64,000 nt of DNA from Vreelandella boliviensis LC1 (lineage in GTDB: Bacteria > Pseudomonadota > Gammaproteobacteria > Pseudomonadales > Halomonadaceae): positions 352,006-416,005 of the forward strand of contig NZ_JH393258.1 in the NCBI RefSeq assembly GCF_000236035.1. The letters are read 5' to 3'. The number at the start of each line of letters is the position of its first letter. Positions within the stretch are counted from its first letter, which is position 1. Made by a program: the position numbers and the translations under genes. The notes under the pieces were generated by a model, which was given only the letters and a program-made list of their open reading frames with translations, made no database searches and had not been told where the DNA came from. This document shows positions 38,733-48,315 of this stretch, in pieces.

Positions 38733-39917
38733 TTAGCAAGATTGTCCGCAGGCTACTCCGCTAGCCCACGCCCACTGAAAGTTATAACCACCTAGCTCCC
38801 CCGTTACATCCAATACTTCTCCGATAAAACGAAGCTGTGGTAAACCTTTAACCTCAAAGGTTTTGGACGATAGCGCATCGGTATTGACCCCACCCATGGT
38901 TACTTCAGCGGTGCGCCAACCTTCGGTTCCTGCTGGCTTCAATTGCCAGGCATTGAGTCTTCCCGCCCACTCATCCAACGCTGCGTTAGCATACTGGGCC
39001 AGTGGCCGTGCCGGGTCATGGTCGGGATACCATTCTAGCAGTGCTTGCGCTAGACGCTTTGGAAAGCGTTCGCCAAGCCAAGTAGAAAGCTGACGCTTAG
39101 GGGTCTCTTGTCGCGCCTCGCGCAGCGATTCCGCCACATTCTCCCCGGGCAGCAGATCAACCGTAATGCTCTCACCGGGCTGCCAGACGCTGGATATCTG
39201 CAGCATCGCCGGCCCAGACAAACCGCGGTGGGTAAACAGCATAGGGTCCACGAAGCGGCAACTGCCAGCGCTAACGGTCACTGGCACGCTCAAGCCAGAA
39301 AGCTCTGCTGCGCGCGCTTTCCAGGTATCGCTCAAGGTAAACGGCACCAGTCCAGGACGGGTATCGAACACCTCCAGGCCAAATTGACGGGCTATGTCAT
39401 AACCAAACCCCGTCGCTCCCATGCTCGGAATGGAAAACCCACCGCTCGCCACTACCACCACACCCGTATCGATTTTACCTATCGAGGTCGTTAGCCGCAT
39501 GGCACTGCCCTGCTGCTCCACGCGAGTAATCTGTGTACTGAGTTTTATTTCAGCCCCCGCCCACTCACACTCGGTAAGTAGCGTGCGGACGATCTCTTTG
39601 GCAGAGGTTGCACAGAATAGCTGCCCCGGTGTTTTCTCCACATGTTCAACGCCATGGCGCTCAACCAGCTCGACAAAATGCTCAGGCCGGTAGCGTTTAA
39701 GCGCCGATATACAAAAGTGAGGGTTTGACGAGTAAAAGTGCTGTGGCGTAGTGCCAAGATTGGTAAAGTTGCAGCGACCGCCCCCGGACATCAGGATCTT
39801 CTTGCCCGCTTTGTTAGCATGATCAAGCACTAACACCCGTTTGCCGGCATAGCCCGCCTGCGCCGCGCACATTAAGCCCGCAGCGCCAGCTCCGATGATG
39901 ACGACATCATAGATCAT
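38733..39917 (-). CDS. YhiN/HI0933-family flavoprotein
   Basis: The 394-residue protein has the FAD Rossmann motif VVIIGAGAAGLMCAAQAG and the family landmarks SGGGRCNFTN, VASGGFSIPSMGATGFGYDIA and FTHRGLSGPAMLQIS. The C-terminal GGVNTDALSSKTFEVKGLP and YNFQWAWASG are also typical of the BaiN/YhiN group. The substrate is unknown. The ATG at 39917 (MIYDVVIIG) is preferred over a start 16 codons upstream. It is convergent with the yqjK-like gene and divergent from the efflux operon. Confidence 0.9.
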   Translation of the reverse strand: MIYDVVIIGAGAAGLMCAAQAGYAGKRVLVLDHANKAGKKILMSGGGRCNFTNLGTTPQHFYSSNPHFCISALKRYRPEHFVELVERHGVEHVEKTPGQLFCATSAKEIVRTLLTECEWAGAEIKLSTQITRVEQQGSAMRLTTSIGKIDTGVVVVASGGFSIPSMGATGFGYDIARQFGLEVFDTRPGLVPFTLSDTWKARAAELSGLSVPVTVSAGSCRFVDPMLFTHRGLSGPAMLQISSVWQPGESITVDLLPGENVAESLREARQETPKRQLSTWLGERFPKRLAQALLEWYPDHDPARPLAQYANAALDEWAGRLNAWQLKPAGTEGWRTAEVTMGGVNTDALSSKTFEVKGLPQLRFIGEVLDVTGELGGYNFQWAWASGVACGQSC

Positions 39918-40011
39918 AATGGACAGCTCATAATGAGGGCGACTCCCGCTGTAAAAAGCAGGCATTTTAACAGGGTCAGGCTTAAAAATTATTATATAAC
40001 CGAATTACCCT

Positions 40012-40026
40012 ATACAATTATTGTAT
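40012..40026. promoter_or_regulatory. Perfect palindrome upstream of the RND efflux operon
   Basis: ATACAAT-T-ATTGTAT is a perfect 15-base palindrome, 27 bases before the adaptor ATG and in a strongly A+T-rich stretch. This is a usual place and size for a TetR- or MarR-type operator. No regulator gene is adjacent, so any such protein is encoded elsewhere. Confidence 0.5.
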
Positions 40027-40052
40027 GAATATTATCTAACGCTGAGAACACT

Positions 40053-41135
40053 ATGCTTTTGCCTATTCATCGACGACAGCTGTTGCGACTCGCGCTGGTA
40101 CCTCTCACCCTGCTGCTATCCAATGTGGTGATCGCCCAATCCACGCCATCAGTCATCGGCACGCGGGTAGTCATGAGCACATGGTCGGACCCACTGGAAG
40201 CCTTGGGAACGCTTAGCGCTGATGAGAGCGTCACGCTATCAGCTACCGTCACGGACATTGTTGCCGATATCAATTTCCGTGACGGCGAGCAGGTAGAAAA
40301 GGGGCAACTGCTTATTCGCTTAGAAGATGCAGAAGAGCAGGCGCAGTTAAGGGCCTCCCAGGCACTTCGCGAAGAGCGGCTCAATGCATCCAACCGGGCT
40401 TCACAGCTGCAAGAGCGCAATCTTGCGGCCCGGGCCGATGTAGAAGATAGCCTATCTCGGCTGCGTCAGGCAGATGCCAATATTCAAGCAATTGAAGCTC
40501 AGCTAGCTAATTATCAAATAAAAGCCCCCTTTAACGGCCGTGTCGGCTTTCGCAATATCAGTATCGGTGCCTTGGTCACCCCAGGAATGGAGCTGGTGAC
40601 GCTCGATAAATTGGATGTTATGCAACTCGATTTTGGCGTACCCGAGGTATTCCTGGGCCGCCTCTCGCCGGGTTTGATGCTTAATGCCACGACTGCCGCC
40701 TACCCTGACGACATCTTTAGCGGCGAAGTCGCTACCATCGGTACGCGGGTGGATCCAGTAACGCGCAGCGTTAACATCCGTGCTGATCTCGATAATGCCG
40801 ATGACCGACTGCGTCCCGGCATGCTGATGGAAGTGATCGTTCAACAACGCGTACGCGACACCATTGTCATCCCTGAGGCTGCCATTGAGCCTAGCGGTGA
40901 CCGCCACTTTGTGATGCTTATCGAACAGCCTGAGGGCACCACACGCCTGGCACGACGCGAAGTGGTGATCGGCGAGCGGCGCAATGGGGAGGTGGAAATT
41001 CTTGAGGGCTTAGCCCCTGACGATTTAATTGTCGTTCATGGCCTACAACTGGCCCGAGATGGGCAAGAAGCGAGGTTGATCGGGATTGTCGATGAAGAGA
41101 CCGGTATACGAGCGCTGCTGGAGGCCGACCGCTAA
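40053..41135 (+). CDS. RND efflux periplasmic adaptor (membrane fusion protein)
   Basis: The 360-residue adaptor has a signal peptide (cleavage near NVVIA-Q), a split biotinyl/lipoyl domain (VADINFRDGEQVEKGQLLIRL ... YQIKAPFNGRVGFRNISIGA), a helical hairpin between, and beta-barrel and membrane-proximal domains. It lacks a lipobox. It links the inner-membrane pump to an outer-membrane TolC-type channel, not encoded here. Its stop overlaps the pump's ATG by one base (TAATG). Confidence 0.92.
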   Translation: MLLPIHRRQLLRLALVPLTLLLSNVVIAQSTPSVIGTRVVMSTWSDPLEALGTLSADESVTLSATVTDIVADINFRDGEQVEKGQLLIRLEDAEEQAQLRASQALREERLNASNRASQLQERNLAARADVEDSLSRLRQADANIQAIEAQLANYQIKAPFNGRVGFRNISIGALVTPGMELVTLDKLDVMQLDFGVPEVFLGRLSPGLMLNATTAAYPDDIFSGEVATIGTRVDPVTRSVNIRADLDNADDRLRPGMLMEVIVQQRVRDTIVIPEAAIEPSGDRHFVMLIEQPEGTTRLARREVVIGERRNGEVEILEGLAPDDLIVVHGLQLARDGQEARLIGIVDEETGIRALLEADR

Positions 41136-44100
41136 TGCGCTTATCGGATATATCTGTTCAGCGCCCCGTCCTGGCAATGGTGATCGCAGCACTGATTATT
41201 GCCTTCGGTCTACTGGCGCTTAATCGCTTGCCGCTGCAAGAGTATCCTACCATCGACCCGCCAGTAGTCACCGTCGATACCCGCTACCCCGGCGCCTCGG
41301 CCAGCGTGGTCGAAACACGCATTACTCAAGTGCTAGAAGACCGTATTGCTGGCGTTGAAGGCATTGAGCTGATTACCTCACGCAGCGAAGATGGCCGCTC
41401 GCGAATCGAAATCGAGTTTAGCATTGATATGGATATCAATGCCGCCGCCAATGACATTCGCGACCGCATTTCCGGCGCGCTACGCAACCTACCCGACGAC
41501 GCTGATAACCCCGAGGTTACCAAAGCCGATAGCAGCGAAGAGATAGTGGTGTGGCTAAGCCTTTCTGGCGAAGACTACTCCATCACCGAGTTGACCGATT
41601 ACGCAAACCGCTTTCTGGTCGACAGCTTGTCCGTTCAGCCTGGGGTGGCACGAGTGCGTGTCGGCGGCGGCAGTGACTATGCCATGCGCGTGTGGCTGGA
41701 TCGAAACGCCTTGGCCGCGCGGGGACTCACCGTTAGCGATATTGAAGATGCACTCCGGGCAGAGAACGTTGAACTGCCTGCGGGTTCGCTTGAATCCGAA
41801 GATCGTCAGTTTATTGTTCGCCTCCCGCGTAGTTTTGCTAGTGCGGAGGATTTTCAGCGCCTTGCCCTCAATGCCACCCGCAGCGCCTCCCCCAATCAGG
41901 GCGAAAATGGCTATCTGGTACGCCTTGCTGATGTGGCCAGAGTAGAAGTGGGCGCGGTAGAGGATCGCTCGGTATTCCGCTCTAATGGCATACCCATGGT
42001 GGGCCTGGGCATGATCATGCAGTCGACGGCCAATGTGATAGAGCTCTCCGAAGCGGTGCAGGTAGAGCTTGAACGCCTACAAGGCACGCTACCCGAAGGC
42101 ATGTCTCTGAGCCTGAACTACGACGCCTCGCTGTTCGTCTCCGGGGCGATTAAGCAGGTCGTTATGACGCTATTTATCGCCATGGGCTTGGTCGTGGTGG
42201 TGATCTTTCTGTTTCTGGGCAATTTGCGCACCACCCTGGTTCCTGCGGTGACCGTTCCGATTGCCGTTATTGGAGCCTTTACCGCTCTTGCCGCGATGAA
42301 TTTCTCGATTAACCTGCTAACGCTGCTAGCGCTGGTACTGGCGATCGGTCTGATTGTCGATGACGCTATCGTAGTGCTTGAAAATATTAACCGACGCATG
42401 CACGACTACGGCGAAACACCGTTAGTCGCCGCCTTTCGCGGTACTCGGCAGATCGCCTTTGCCGTCATCGCCACCACCCTGGTGTTAGTGGCGGTTTTCG
42501 TGCCGCTCAGTATGCTGCAAGGCGATATTGGTCGGCTATTTTCCGAGTTCGCGTTGACCATGGCCGCCGCGGTAGTGGTCTCTACCTTGTTGGCGTTAAC
42601 GCTTACGCCAATGATGGCGTCCAAAATTCTTAAGCCGGGCATGCACGACAGCCGGATTGGCAAAGCGGTGCAGTGGCTGCTTAGCGGCACCCAGCGACGT
42701 TACCAGGCGTCGTTAGAGTGGATGCTTAAAATGCGCTGGCTGGTAATAGCTGCGTTTGCATTGCTGATTGGTGCCACCGCCTGGCTGGCCACGGTGCTGC
42801 CGAACGAATACACCCCACAGGAGGATCGCGGCAACTTTATCGTGTTAGTGAATGGCCCTGAAGGTGCCACCTTCGACTACATGATGGATTACATGGATGA
42901 GATCGAATCGCGTATGACGCCCCTGGTAGAAAGCGGCGAGTTGGAGCGCGTGGTCGTTCGCGCCCCGCGTGGTTTCGGCAACATTGAAAACTTTAACAGC
43001 GGCTTTATTATCGTCAATATGGCCGACTGGGGCAGTCGACGCAGTGCCTGGGAGATTATGGCCGAAGTGCGCGAAAAGCTACGCACCCTGCCGGGGGTAC
43101 AAGCCTTCCCGGTGATGCGCCAAGGGTTTGGGCAGCGTACCCAAAAGCCGGTACAGTTTGTGCTGGGCGGAGGCAGTTACCAAGAGCTTGCCCGCTGGCG
43201 CGATACGCTGATTGATCATGTGCGCGAAAACAATCCGCGTTTAATGGCACTTGAGAGCAACTATAACGAAACCCAGCCGCAGTTGCGGGTCGACATTAAC
43301 TACGAGCGTGCCGCTTCGCTAGGCGTTACCGTGACCGAGATCGGCAGAACGCTTGAAGTATTATTAGGTGGGCGTAACGTCACACGCTATGTTGATGACG
43401 GTGAAGAGTACGATGTGATTTTGGAAGGTGACCGCGGTAGCCAAAACAGCCCAAGAGCGCTGGACAACATACAGGTGCGCTCAGCGCGCACAGGCGAGCT
43501 GATACCTCTGGCCAGCCTGGTCACCCTCTCCGACTTTGCTGGCGCCAGCACCCTGAACCGCTTTGACCGTATACGGGCGATTACAATTGAAGCCAACTTG
43601 GCGGATGACTACCCCCTCGGTGAAGCCTTGAACTATTTAGAGCAGAGTGCCATAGAGCTACTGCCAGAAGAGGCACAAACCAATGTGGCAGGGGCCTCGC
43701 GGGACTTCCAAGAGGCCAGCGGTGCTACCGCTTTTCTGCTGATACTGGGCGCATTAGTGGTCTTTTTGGTGTTAGCCGCGCAGTTTGAGAGCCTGATTCA
43801 CCCCTTTGTGATTATGCTCACAGTGCCGCTAGCGATGAGCGGTGCTCTACTCGCTCTGCTGTTAAGCGGTCAATCGCTGAATATCTACAGCCAAGTAGGC
43901 TTGGTGCTGCTAATTGGCCTAGCGGCTAAAAACGGCATTCTGATTGTCGAGTTTGCCAACCAACTGCGCGACGAGGGAAAAGCATTTCGTACGGCGTTGA
44001 TTGAAGCCTCTGTGACGCGTTTAAGACCCATCCTAATGACCGCCGTGACCACCATGGCCGGTGCCATTCCACTGATTGTCTCGACAGGGCCTGGGGCAGA

Positions 44101-44269
44101 GTCGCGCCTGGTCATCGGCACTGTAATTATGGCGGGGGTAGGCTCGGCGACGCTGTTTACGCTGTTTGTCGTGCCTGTGGCTTACGATCTACTCGCGCGT
44201 CACACTGGTTCTCCAGGTGCCGTTAAGCGGCAGTTGGAGGAGGAAATTGCAAACGCGCCAGCGGACTGA
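41135..44269 (+). CDS. RND efflux pump, HAE-1 (AcrB-like) permease
   Basis: The 1044-residue protein has the AcrB-type layout: helix 1, a large periplasmic domain, helices 2-7 with the proton-relay pair Asp-Asp in LAIGLIVDDAIVVLENINR, a second periplasmic domain and helices 8-12 ending in GLAAKNGILIVEFANQLRDEG. It should expel drugs, detergents or other amphiphiles using proton flow. The start IQRPV-like motif (SVQRPVLAMVIAALI) is typical. The substrate cannot be predicted. It is coupled to the adaptor gene. Confidence 0.93.
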   Translation: MRLSDISVQRPVLAMVIAALIIAFGLLALNRLPLQEYPTIDPPVVTVDTRYPGASASVVETRITQVLEDRIAGVEGIELITSRSEDGRSRIEIEFSIDMDINAAANDIRDRISGALRNLPDDADNPEVTKADSSEEIVVWLSLSGEDYSITELTDYANRFLVDSLSVQPGVARVRVGGGSDYAMRVWLDRNALAARGLTVSDIEDALRAENVELPAGSLESEDRQFIVRLPRSFASAEDFQRLALNATRSASPNQGENGYLVRLADVARVEVGAVEDRSVFRSNGIPMVGLGMIMQSTANVIELSEAVQVELERLQGTLPEGMSLSLNYDASLFVSGAIKQVVMTLFIAMGLVVVVIFLFLGNLRTTLVPAVTVPIAVIGAFTALAAMNFSINLLTLLALVLAIGLIVDDAIVVLENINRRMHDYGETPLVAAFRGTRQIAFAVIATTLVLVAVFVPLSMLQGDIGRLFSEFALTMAAAVVVSTLLALTLTPMMASKILKPGMHDSRIGKAVQWLLSGTQRRYQASLEWMLKMRWLVIAAFALLIGATAWLATVLPNEYTPQEDRGNFIVLVNGPEGATFDYMMDYMDEIESRMTPLVESGELERVVVRAPRGFGNIENFNSGFIIVNMADWGSRRSAWEIMAEVREKLRTLPGVQAFPVMRQGFGQRTQKPVQFVLGGGSYQELARWRDTLIDHVRENNPRLMALESNYNETQPQLRVDINYERAASLGVTVTEIGRTLEVLLGGRNVTRYVDDGEEYDVILEGDRGSQNSPRALDNIQVRSARTGELIPLASLVTLSDFAGASTLNRFDRIRAITIEANLADDYPLGEALNYLEQSAIELLPEEAQTNVAGASRDFQEASGATAFLLILGALVVFLVLAAQFESLIHPFVIMLTVPLAMSGALLALLLSGQSLNIYSQVGLVLLIGLAAKNGILIVEFANQLRDEGKAFRTALIEASVTRLRPILMTAVTTMAGAIPLIVSTGPGAESRLVIGTVIMAGVGSATLFTLFVVPVAYDLLARHTGSPGAVKRQLEEEIANAPAD

Positions 44270-44361
44270 TGTCATGGCGACTGAAGCGTGGCAATTTGGG
44301 CGGGAGGGATGTCATTGCGAAGCTTCGTCGTTTCACTCTTCGCAATAACACTCTCAATGAA

Positions 44362-44385
44362 AAAGGGTGCCTATTGGCACCCTTT
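44362..44385 (-). terminator. Strong hairpin terminator of the DUF3617 gene
   Basis: A perfect 10-bp stem AAAGGGTGCC/GGCACCCTTT with a 4-base loop. Read on the minus strand it ends in a run of five T residues, 18 bases after the DUF3617 stop. It may also stop transcription from the efflux operon. Confidence 0.8.
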
Positions 44386-44402
44386 GAAAAGAGAGCTAGC
44401 GA

Positions 44403-44831
44403 TTACTCACACTCGCCGAGATGCTCGCCTTCAATCACGGTATTCATGCTCAGCTCACCCATGGGTGACTGGGTAAGGATATCAACGCTGCCTTCGATAC
44501 GTTCACCCATAAAACGCATTTCGCCATCGATGGTGGCTTCACCGCCCTCAGCACGACACACCATGCTGTAGCTTAGGCCGTCCGCGTTCAACTCCTGGTC
44601 GAGCAGCTCGCAACCCTCCTCCTCCTCAATGAAGCCGAATTCAGCGCCCTCAAGCTCTTCCTGGGTAATACACTGGCGCTCGGTTTCCGTTTGATCCGGA
44701 ATTTCCATTTCGCCGCTAATGCTGGTTTTGCTCACAAACTCCCACTCACCAGGGGTGACATTGGGAGTTTCAGCCAACGCGACCATCGGAAAGGCCACTA
44801 GGGCCGCTACTGCCATGTTACGTAACATCAT
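44403..44831 (-). CDS. DUF3617 periplasmic protein
   Basis: The protein (142 residues from the ATG at 44831) has a signal peptide (cleavage near MVALA) and the DUF3617 pattern PGEWEFVSKTSI ... CITQEEL ... CELL ... YSMVC. The four Cys likely form two disulfides. The domain is very acidic (EEEEG), as expected for a periplasmic protein of a halophile. Its function is unknown. A GTG four codons upstream is also open, but GAGAG spacing favours the ATG. Confidence 0.85.
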   Translation of the reverse strand: MMLRNMAVAALVAFPMVALAETPNVTPGEWEFVSKTSISGEMEIPDQTETERQCITQEELEGAEFGFIEEEEGCELLDQELNADGLSYSMVCRAEGGEATIDGEMRFMGERIEGSVDILTQSPMGELSMNTVIEGEHLGECE

Positions 44832-44995
44832 CGCTACTCTCACTGCGTTTGCTTTAGGAACCTATGAATATCCTACCTGATTCAATCCCACGATGCTTTA
44901 CCTGACCGCCATACTGCTACACTCAACGTTTTATGAATCACGCAATGTAAAACAAATGCCTGATTCAGCGCACCCGCTATACAAGGTAGCCAACA

Positions 44996-45205
44996 ATGCA
45001 AGACGACGCCCTGGTCAATTATGACTTTCACTGTCCTTACTGCGATTCTCCACTGACCTTTCTCATTGATACTTCACAGGGCAGCCATGACACCTGGGAA
45101 GATTGCCATCAGTGCTGCGCACCCATCCAGCTACAAATTATCGTCTCGCCGATGACAGGGGCACTCGACAGCATTGTCGCCGGGCGCGACGACGACGTCC
45201 TATAG
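44996..45205 (+). CDS. CPXCG-motif cysteine-rich small protein
   Basis: The 69-residue protein has FHCPYCDSPLTFLID and a second pair CHQCCAPIQL, matching the CPXCG cysteine-rich family; the four Cys likely bind zinc. The C-terminus GRDDDVL is acidic. The function is unknown. It is convergent with potI, 6 bases apart. Confidence 0.85.
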   Translation: MQDDALVNYDFHCPYCDSPLTFLIDTSQGSHDTWEDCHQCCAPIQLQIIVSPMTGALDSIVAGRDDDVL

Positions 45206-45211
45206 CTTGAA

Positions 45212-46042
45212 TTAAACCTCTTGCAGGGCAGCCTTCCGCTTGGTCTCATTACGCCGCATAAAAAACCAAGCCAATAACGTTGCCAGGGATACGGTCAATA
45301 TAATCAACGTGGCGAGCGCATTAATCTTTGGCGACACGCCCATACGTACCGATGAAAACACCACCATGGGCAGCGTATTAGCCCCTGGGCCTGAGACAAA
45401 GCTGGCGATCACCAGGTCATCGAGTGACAACGTAAAGGCCAACAGCCAGCCAGCCGCCAGCGCCGGGGTAATAATCGGCAACGTGATCGAAAAGAAGGTT
45501 TTCAGCGGCGGCGAGCCCAAATCCATCGCAGCCTCTTCAATCGAATGATCTACTTCCCGCAGCCTTGCCGCCACCACCACCGCCACGTAGGCACTGCAAA
45601 AGGTAGTGTGAGCAATCCAGATCGTCGCCATACCCCGGTCGGCGGGCCAGCCGGTAATCTGCGCCATCTGCACAAATAGCAGCAATAGCGAGAGACCCGT
45701 TATTACTTCAGGCATCACCAGCGGCGCCGTCACCATACTCGATAGCGCCGTTTTGCCTCGGAAGTGGCCGAAGCGTGTCATCACAAAGGCCGCCACGGTG
45801 CCCAAGCAAACCGCCATGCTGGCCGCAAAAAAAGCGATGCGTAGGCTCGTCCACACCGCCGACAATATCTGCTGATCACGAAACAGTTCGCCGTACCACT
45901 GGGTGGAAAACCCCGCCCACACTGTGACCAGTTTCGACGCGTTAAACGAATACACCACCAGCACAAACATCGGCAGGTAAAGAAACAGTAGGCCAAGCAC
46001 CAGCATGACCGTCGAGAAGTTAGGCCGTCGCATTCTGATCAT
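45212..46042 (-). CDS. potI: Putrescine ABC transporter permease PotI
   Basis: The 276-residue permease has six hydrophobic segments, opening with VLGLLFLYLPMFVLVVYSFNAS. The EAA loop EEAAMDLGSPPLKTFFSITLP and FTLSLDDLVIASFVSGPGA are typical of PotI. It forms the putrescine channel with PotH. It is last in potF-G-H-I, 10 bases after potH. Confidence 0.94.
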   Translation of the reverse strand: MIRMRRPNFSTVMLVLGLLFLYLPMFVLVVYSFNASKLVTVWAGFSTQWYGELFRDQQILSAVWTSLRIAFFAASMAVCLGTVAAFVMTRFGHFRGKTALSSMVTAPLVMPEVITGLSLLLLFVQMAQITGWPADRGMATIWIAHTTFCSAYVAVVVAARLREVDHSIEEAAMDLGSPPLKTFFSITLPIITPALAAGWLLAFTLSLDDLVIASFVSGPGANTLPMVVFSSVRMGVSPKINALATLIILTVSLATLLAWFFMRRNETKRKAALQEV

Positions 46043-46052
46043 GATTCAAGCG

Positions 46053-46964
46053 TCACTCTTGAAATTCGCGGGACTGGTAGCGGTGGAACCAGACAATCGG
46101 CACCAGTAACAGCAGTAGCATTACCATGGCCAGCGCCGACGCCACGGGCCAGTCGCGGTTGAGGAAGAACTCCTCCCACAGCACTTTGCCGATCATTAGC
46201 GTGTCAGGGCCGCCCAGCAGCTCGGGGATCACAAACTCCCCTACCGCCGGAATAAACACCAGCATCGAACCGGCTACGATGCCGCCAGTAGAGAGCGGCA
46301 AGGTGACTTTGATAAAGGTATTGAGTTTGCGCGAGCCAAGATCAGCAGCGGCCTCTAATAGCGAGTTATCCATGCGCGTTAAGTGGGCATACAGCGGCAA
46401 CACCATAAACGGCAGGTAGGCGTAGACAATACCAATGGTGACCGCAAACTGGGTATTCATCATACGCAGCGGCGAATCAATCAGGCCAACCCCTATCAAC
46501 AGGTTATTGATTAAGCCGCTGTTACTGAGAATCCCCATCCAAGCGTAGACACGAATCAAAAACGACGTCCACGACGGCAACATCACCAGCAGCAGTAACA
46601 GCAACTGCCAGCGGGCCGGTGCCCGTGCCATGGCATAGGCCATCGGGTAACCCAGCAGCAAACAGGCCAGCGTGGCGATAAACGCCGTCTTCACCGAACC
46701 CCAGTAGGCGGCGATATATAGCGAGTCGGAGAGCAGAAAAAGGTAATTGCCTAGGTTGAGAAATACATGCAGCGTCTGATCGACGTACTCAAGCAGCGGG
46801 CCATAGGGAGGAATGGCAATCGCCGCCTCGGAGAGGCTGATTTTGAGCACCAGCGCAAAGGGCAGTAAAAAAAACAGCGTTAGCCACACAAGCGGAAACG
46901 CGATCACTGCCCGACGCCCTAACTGCAAGCGTTTGAGCAGTGCTGAAGAACGAGATAACTTCAT
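46053..46964 (-). CDS. potH: Putrescine ABC transporter permease PotH
   Basis: The 303-residue permease has an N-terminal helix, five more membrane segments and the EAA loop LLEAAADLGSRKLNTFIKVTLP. LLLVMLPSWTSFLIRVYAWMG is strongly PotH-like. It follows potG by 68 bases, with a GGAGA ribosome site. Confidence 0.94.
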   Translation of the reverse strand: MKLSRSSALLKRLQLGRRAVIAFPLVWLTLFFLLPFALVLKISLSEAAIAIPPYGPLLEYVDQTLHVFLNLGNYLFLLSDSLYIAAYWGSVKTAFIATLACLLLGYPMAYAMARAPARWQLLLLLLVMLPSWTSFLIRVYAWMGILSNSGLINNLLIGVGLIDSPLRMMNTQFAVTIGIVYAYLPFMVLPLYAHLTRMDNSLLEAAADLGSRKLNTFIKVTLPLSTGGIVAGSMLVFIPAVGEFVIPELLGGPDTLMIGKVLWEEFFLNRDWPVASALAMVMLLLLLVPIVWFHRYQSREFQE

Positions 46965-47032
46965 TAAGGGCCGTCTCCTCGCGGTAAGGAATGCGCCACT
47001 GTTGCAGTTCAGTATGCTAGCGGTTAAAGGCG

Positions 47033-48214
47033 TTAGCGGTTCAAAACAATCGTGCTGTGATCTTCCCAGTAGACATACACACTGTCTTCCCAGGTAGGCC
47101 GATCACCGCGACGCTTTGTATTGGCCATACTGACTTTAATGATCTGGCCCGACTGGGTGCGCACGTAATAGAGCGAGAAACCGCCTAGATAGGCGATATC
47201 ATCCACCTTGCCTTCCGCCCAGTTATATTCAGTGGTGGGTTTCTCGCGGGTTAGCCAGATTTTTTCAGGTCGAATTGCGACCCAAACCCGACGATTCGAC
47301 GCCTGAGTGGTAATACCATGGTCAATGTAAATAGGTCGTTCAAGTGCAGGTGCGACAATGCGGCAGTGGTCGGCTGCGTCTTCGATAATCTCCCCTTCAA
47401 ACAGATTCACAGTGCCGACGAATTCCGCCACCATGCGGCTTACCGGACTTTCATAAATATCGATTGGCGAGCCTACTTGCTCAATCCAGCCATCGGCCAT
47501 TATCGCCACGCGGTCGGCCATGGTCATGGCCTCTTCCTGGTCGTGGGTGACCATAATGCAGGTAACCCCTACCTGCTCGATGATCTCGACCACCTCCAGC
47601 TGCATTTCAGTGCGCAGCTTTTTATCCAGCGCGCCCATGGGCTCGTCTAACAGCAGCAATTTTGGTCGTTTGGCGAGCGAACGCGCCAGCGCCACCCGCT
47701 GGCGCTGGCCGCCAGAGAGCTGGTGCGGCTTGCGCTTGGCAAAACGCTCCATATGCACCAGCTTCAGCATATGCGCGACGCGAGCGTCGATATCTGCGTT
47801 GGGTAGCTTGTCCTGCTTTAAGCCAAAGGCAATATTCTGCGCCACCGTCATATGCGGAAATAGCGCATAGGACTGAAACATCATATTGATAGGCCGCTTG
47901 TGCGGGGGCATCGCGGTGATATTTTCACCGTCTAATAAAATGCGGCCTTCAGAGGGCGTCTCAAAGCCCGCCAACATCCGCAGCAGGGTTGATTTACCCG
48001 ACCCGGAACCACCCAATAGCGCGAAAATCTCCCCGCGCTTAACCTGCAAATTGACATCATCCACCGCCAGCGCATCATCAAACCGCTTGCTCAAGCGTTT
48101 TACTTCCAGCACCACATCTTCAGCAAACCGCGGGGTTTTGCCCTGGGATCTCGGCGAGGTAGAAGTAATTGGCAAAGCAGATGAAGGCTCGTTCGACAGG
48201 GGCGTAGTGACCAT
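47033..48214 (-). CDS. potG: Putrescine ABC transporter ATPase PotG
   Basis: The 393-residue ATPase has Walker A GGSGSGKST, QSYALFPHMTVAQNIAFGLK, signature LSGGQRQRVALARSLA, Walker B LLLLDEPMGALD and the switch His in THDQEEAMTMAD. A C-terminal TOBE domain follows from about residue 260. The sequence is very close to E. coli PotG in the central region. A GGGAG site precedes the ATG. It drives putrescine import. Confidence 0.95.
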   Translation of the reverse strand: MVTTPLSNEPSSALPITSTSPRSQGKTPRFAEDVVLEVKRLSKRFDDALAVDDVNLQVKRGEIFALLGGSGSGKSTLLRMLAGFETPSEGRILLDGENITAMPPHKRPINMMFQSYALFPHMTVAQNIAFGLKQDKLPNADIDARVAHMLKLVHMERFAKRKPHQLSGGQRQRVALARSLAKRPKLLLLDEPMGALDKKLRTEMQLEVVEIIEQVGVTCIMVTHDQEEAMTMADRVAIMADGWIEQVGSPIDIYESPVSRMVAEFVGTVNLFEGEIIEDAADHCRIVAPALERPIYIDHGITTQASNRRVWVAIRPEKIWLTREKPTTEYNWAEGKVDDIAYLGGFSLYYVRTQSGQIIKVSMANTKRRGDRPTWEDSVYVYWEDHSTIVLNR

Positions 48215-48315
48215 TCGCCACTCCCATCAAAAGGCCCGGAAACCCGGGCATTAAAAAAGATGAACAGCGAGCCGGTGAGTATCAGCCTCTGGCTCGCCGT
48301 CGGATAAATGTCGGT

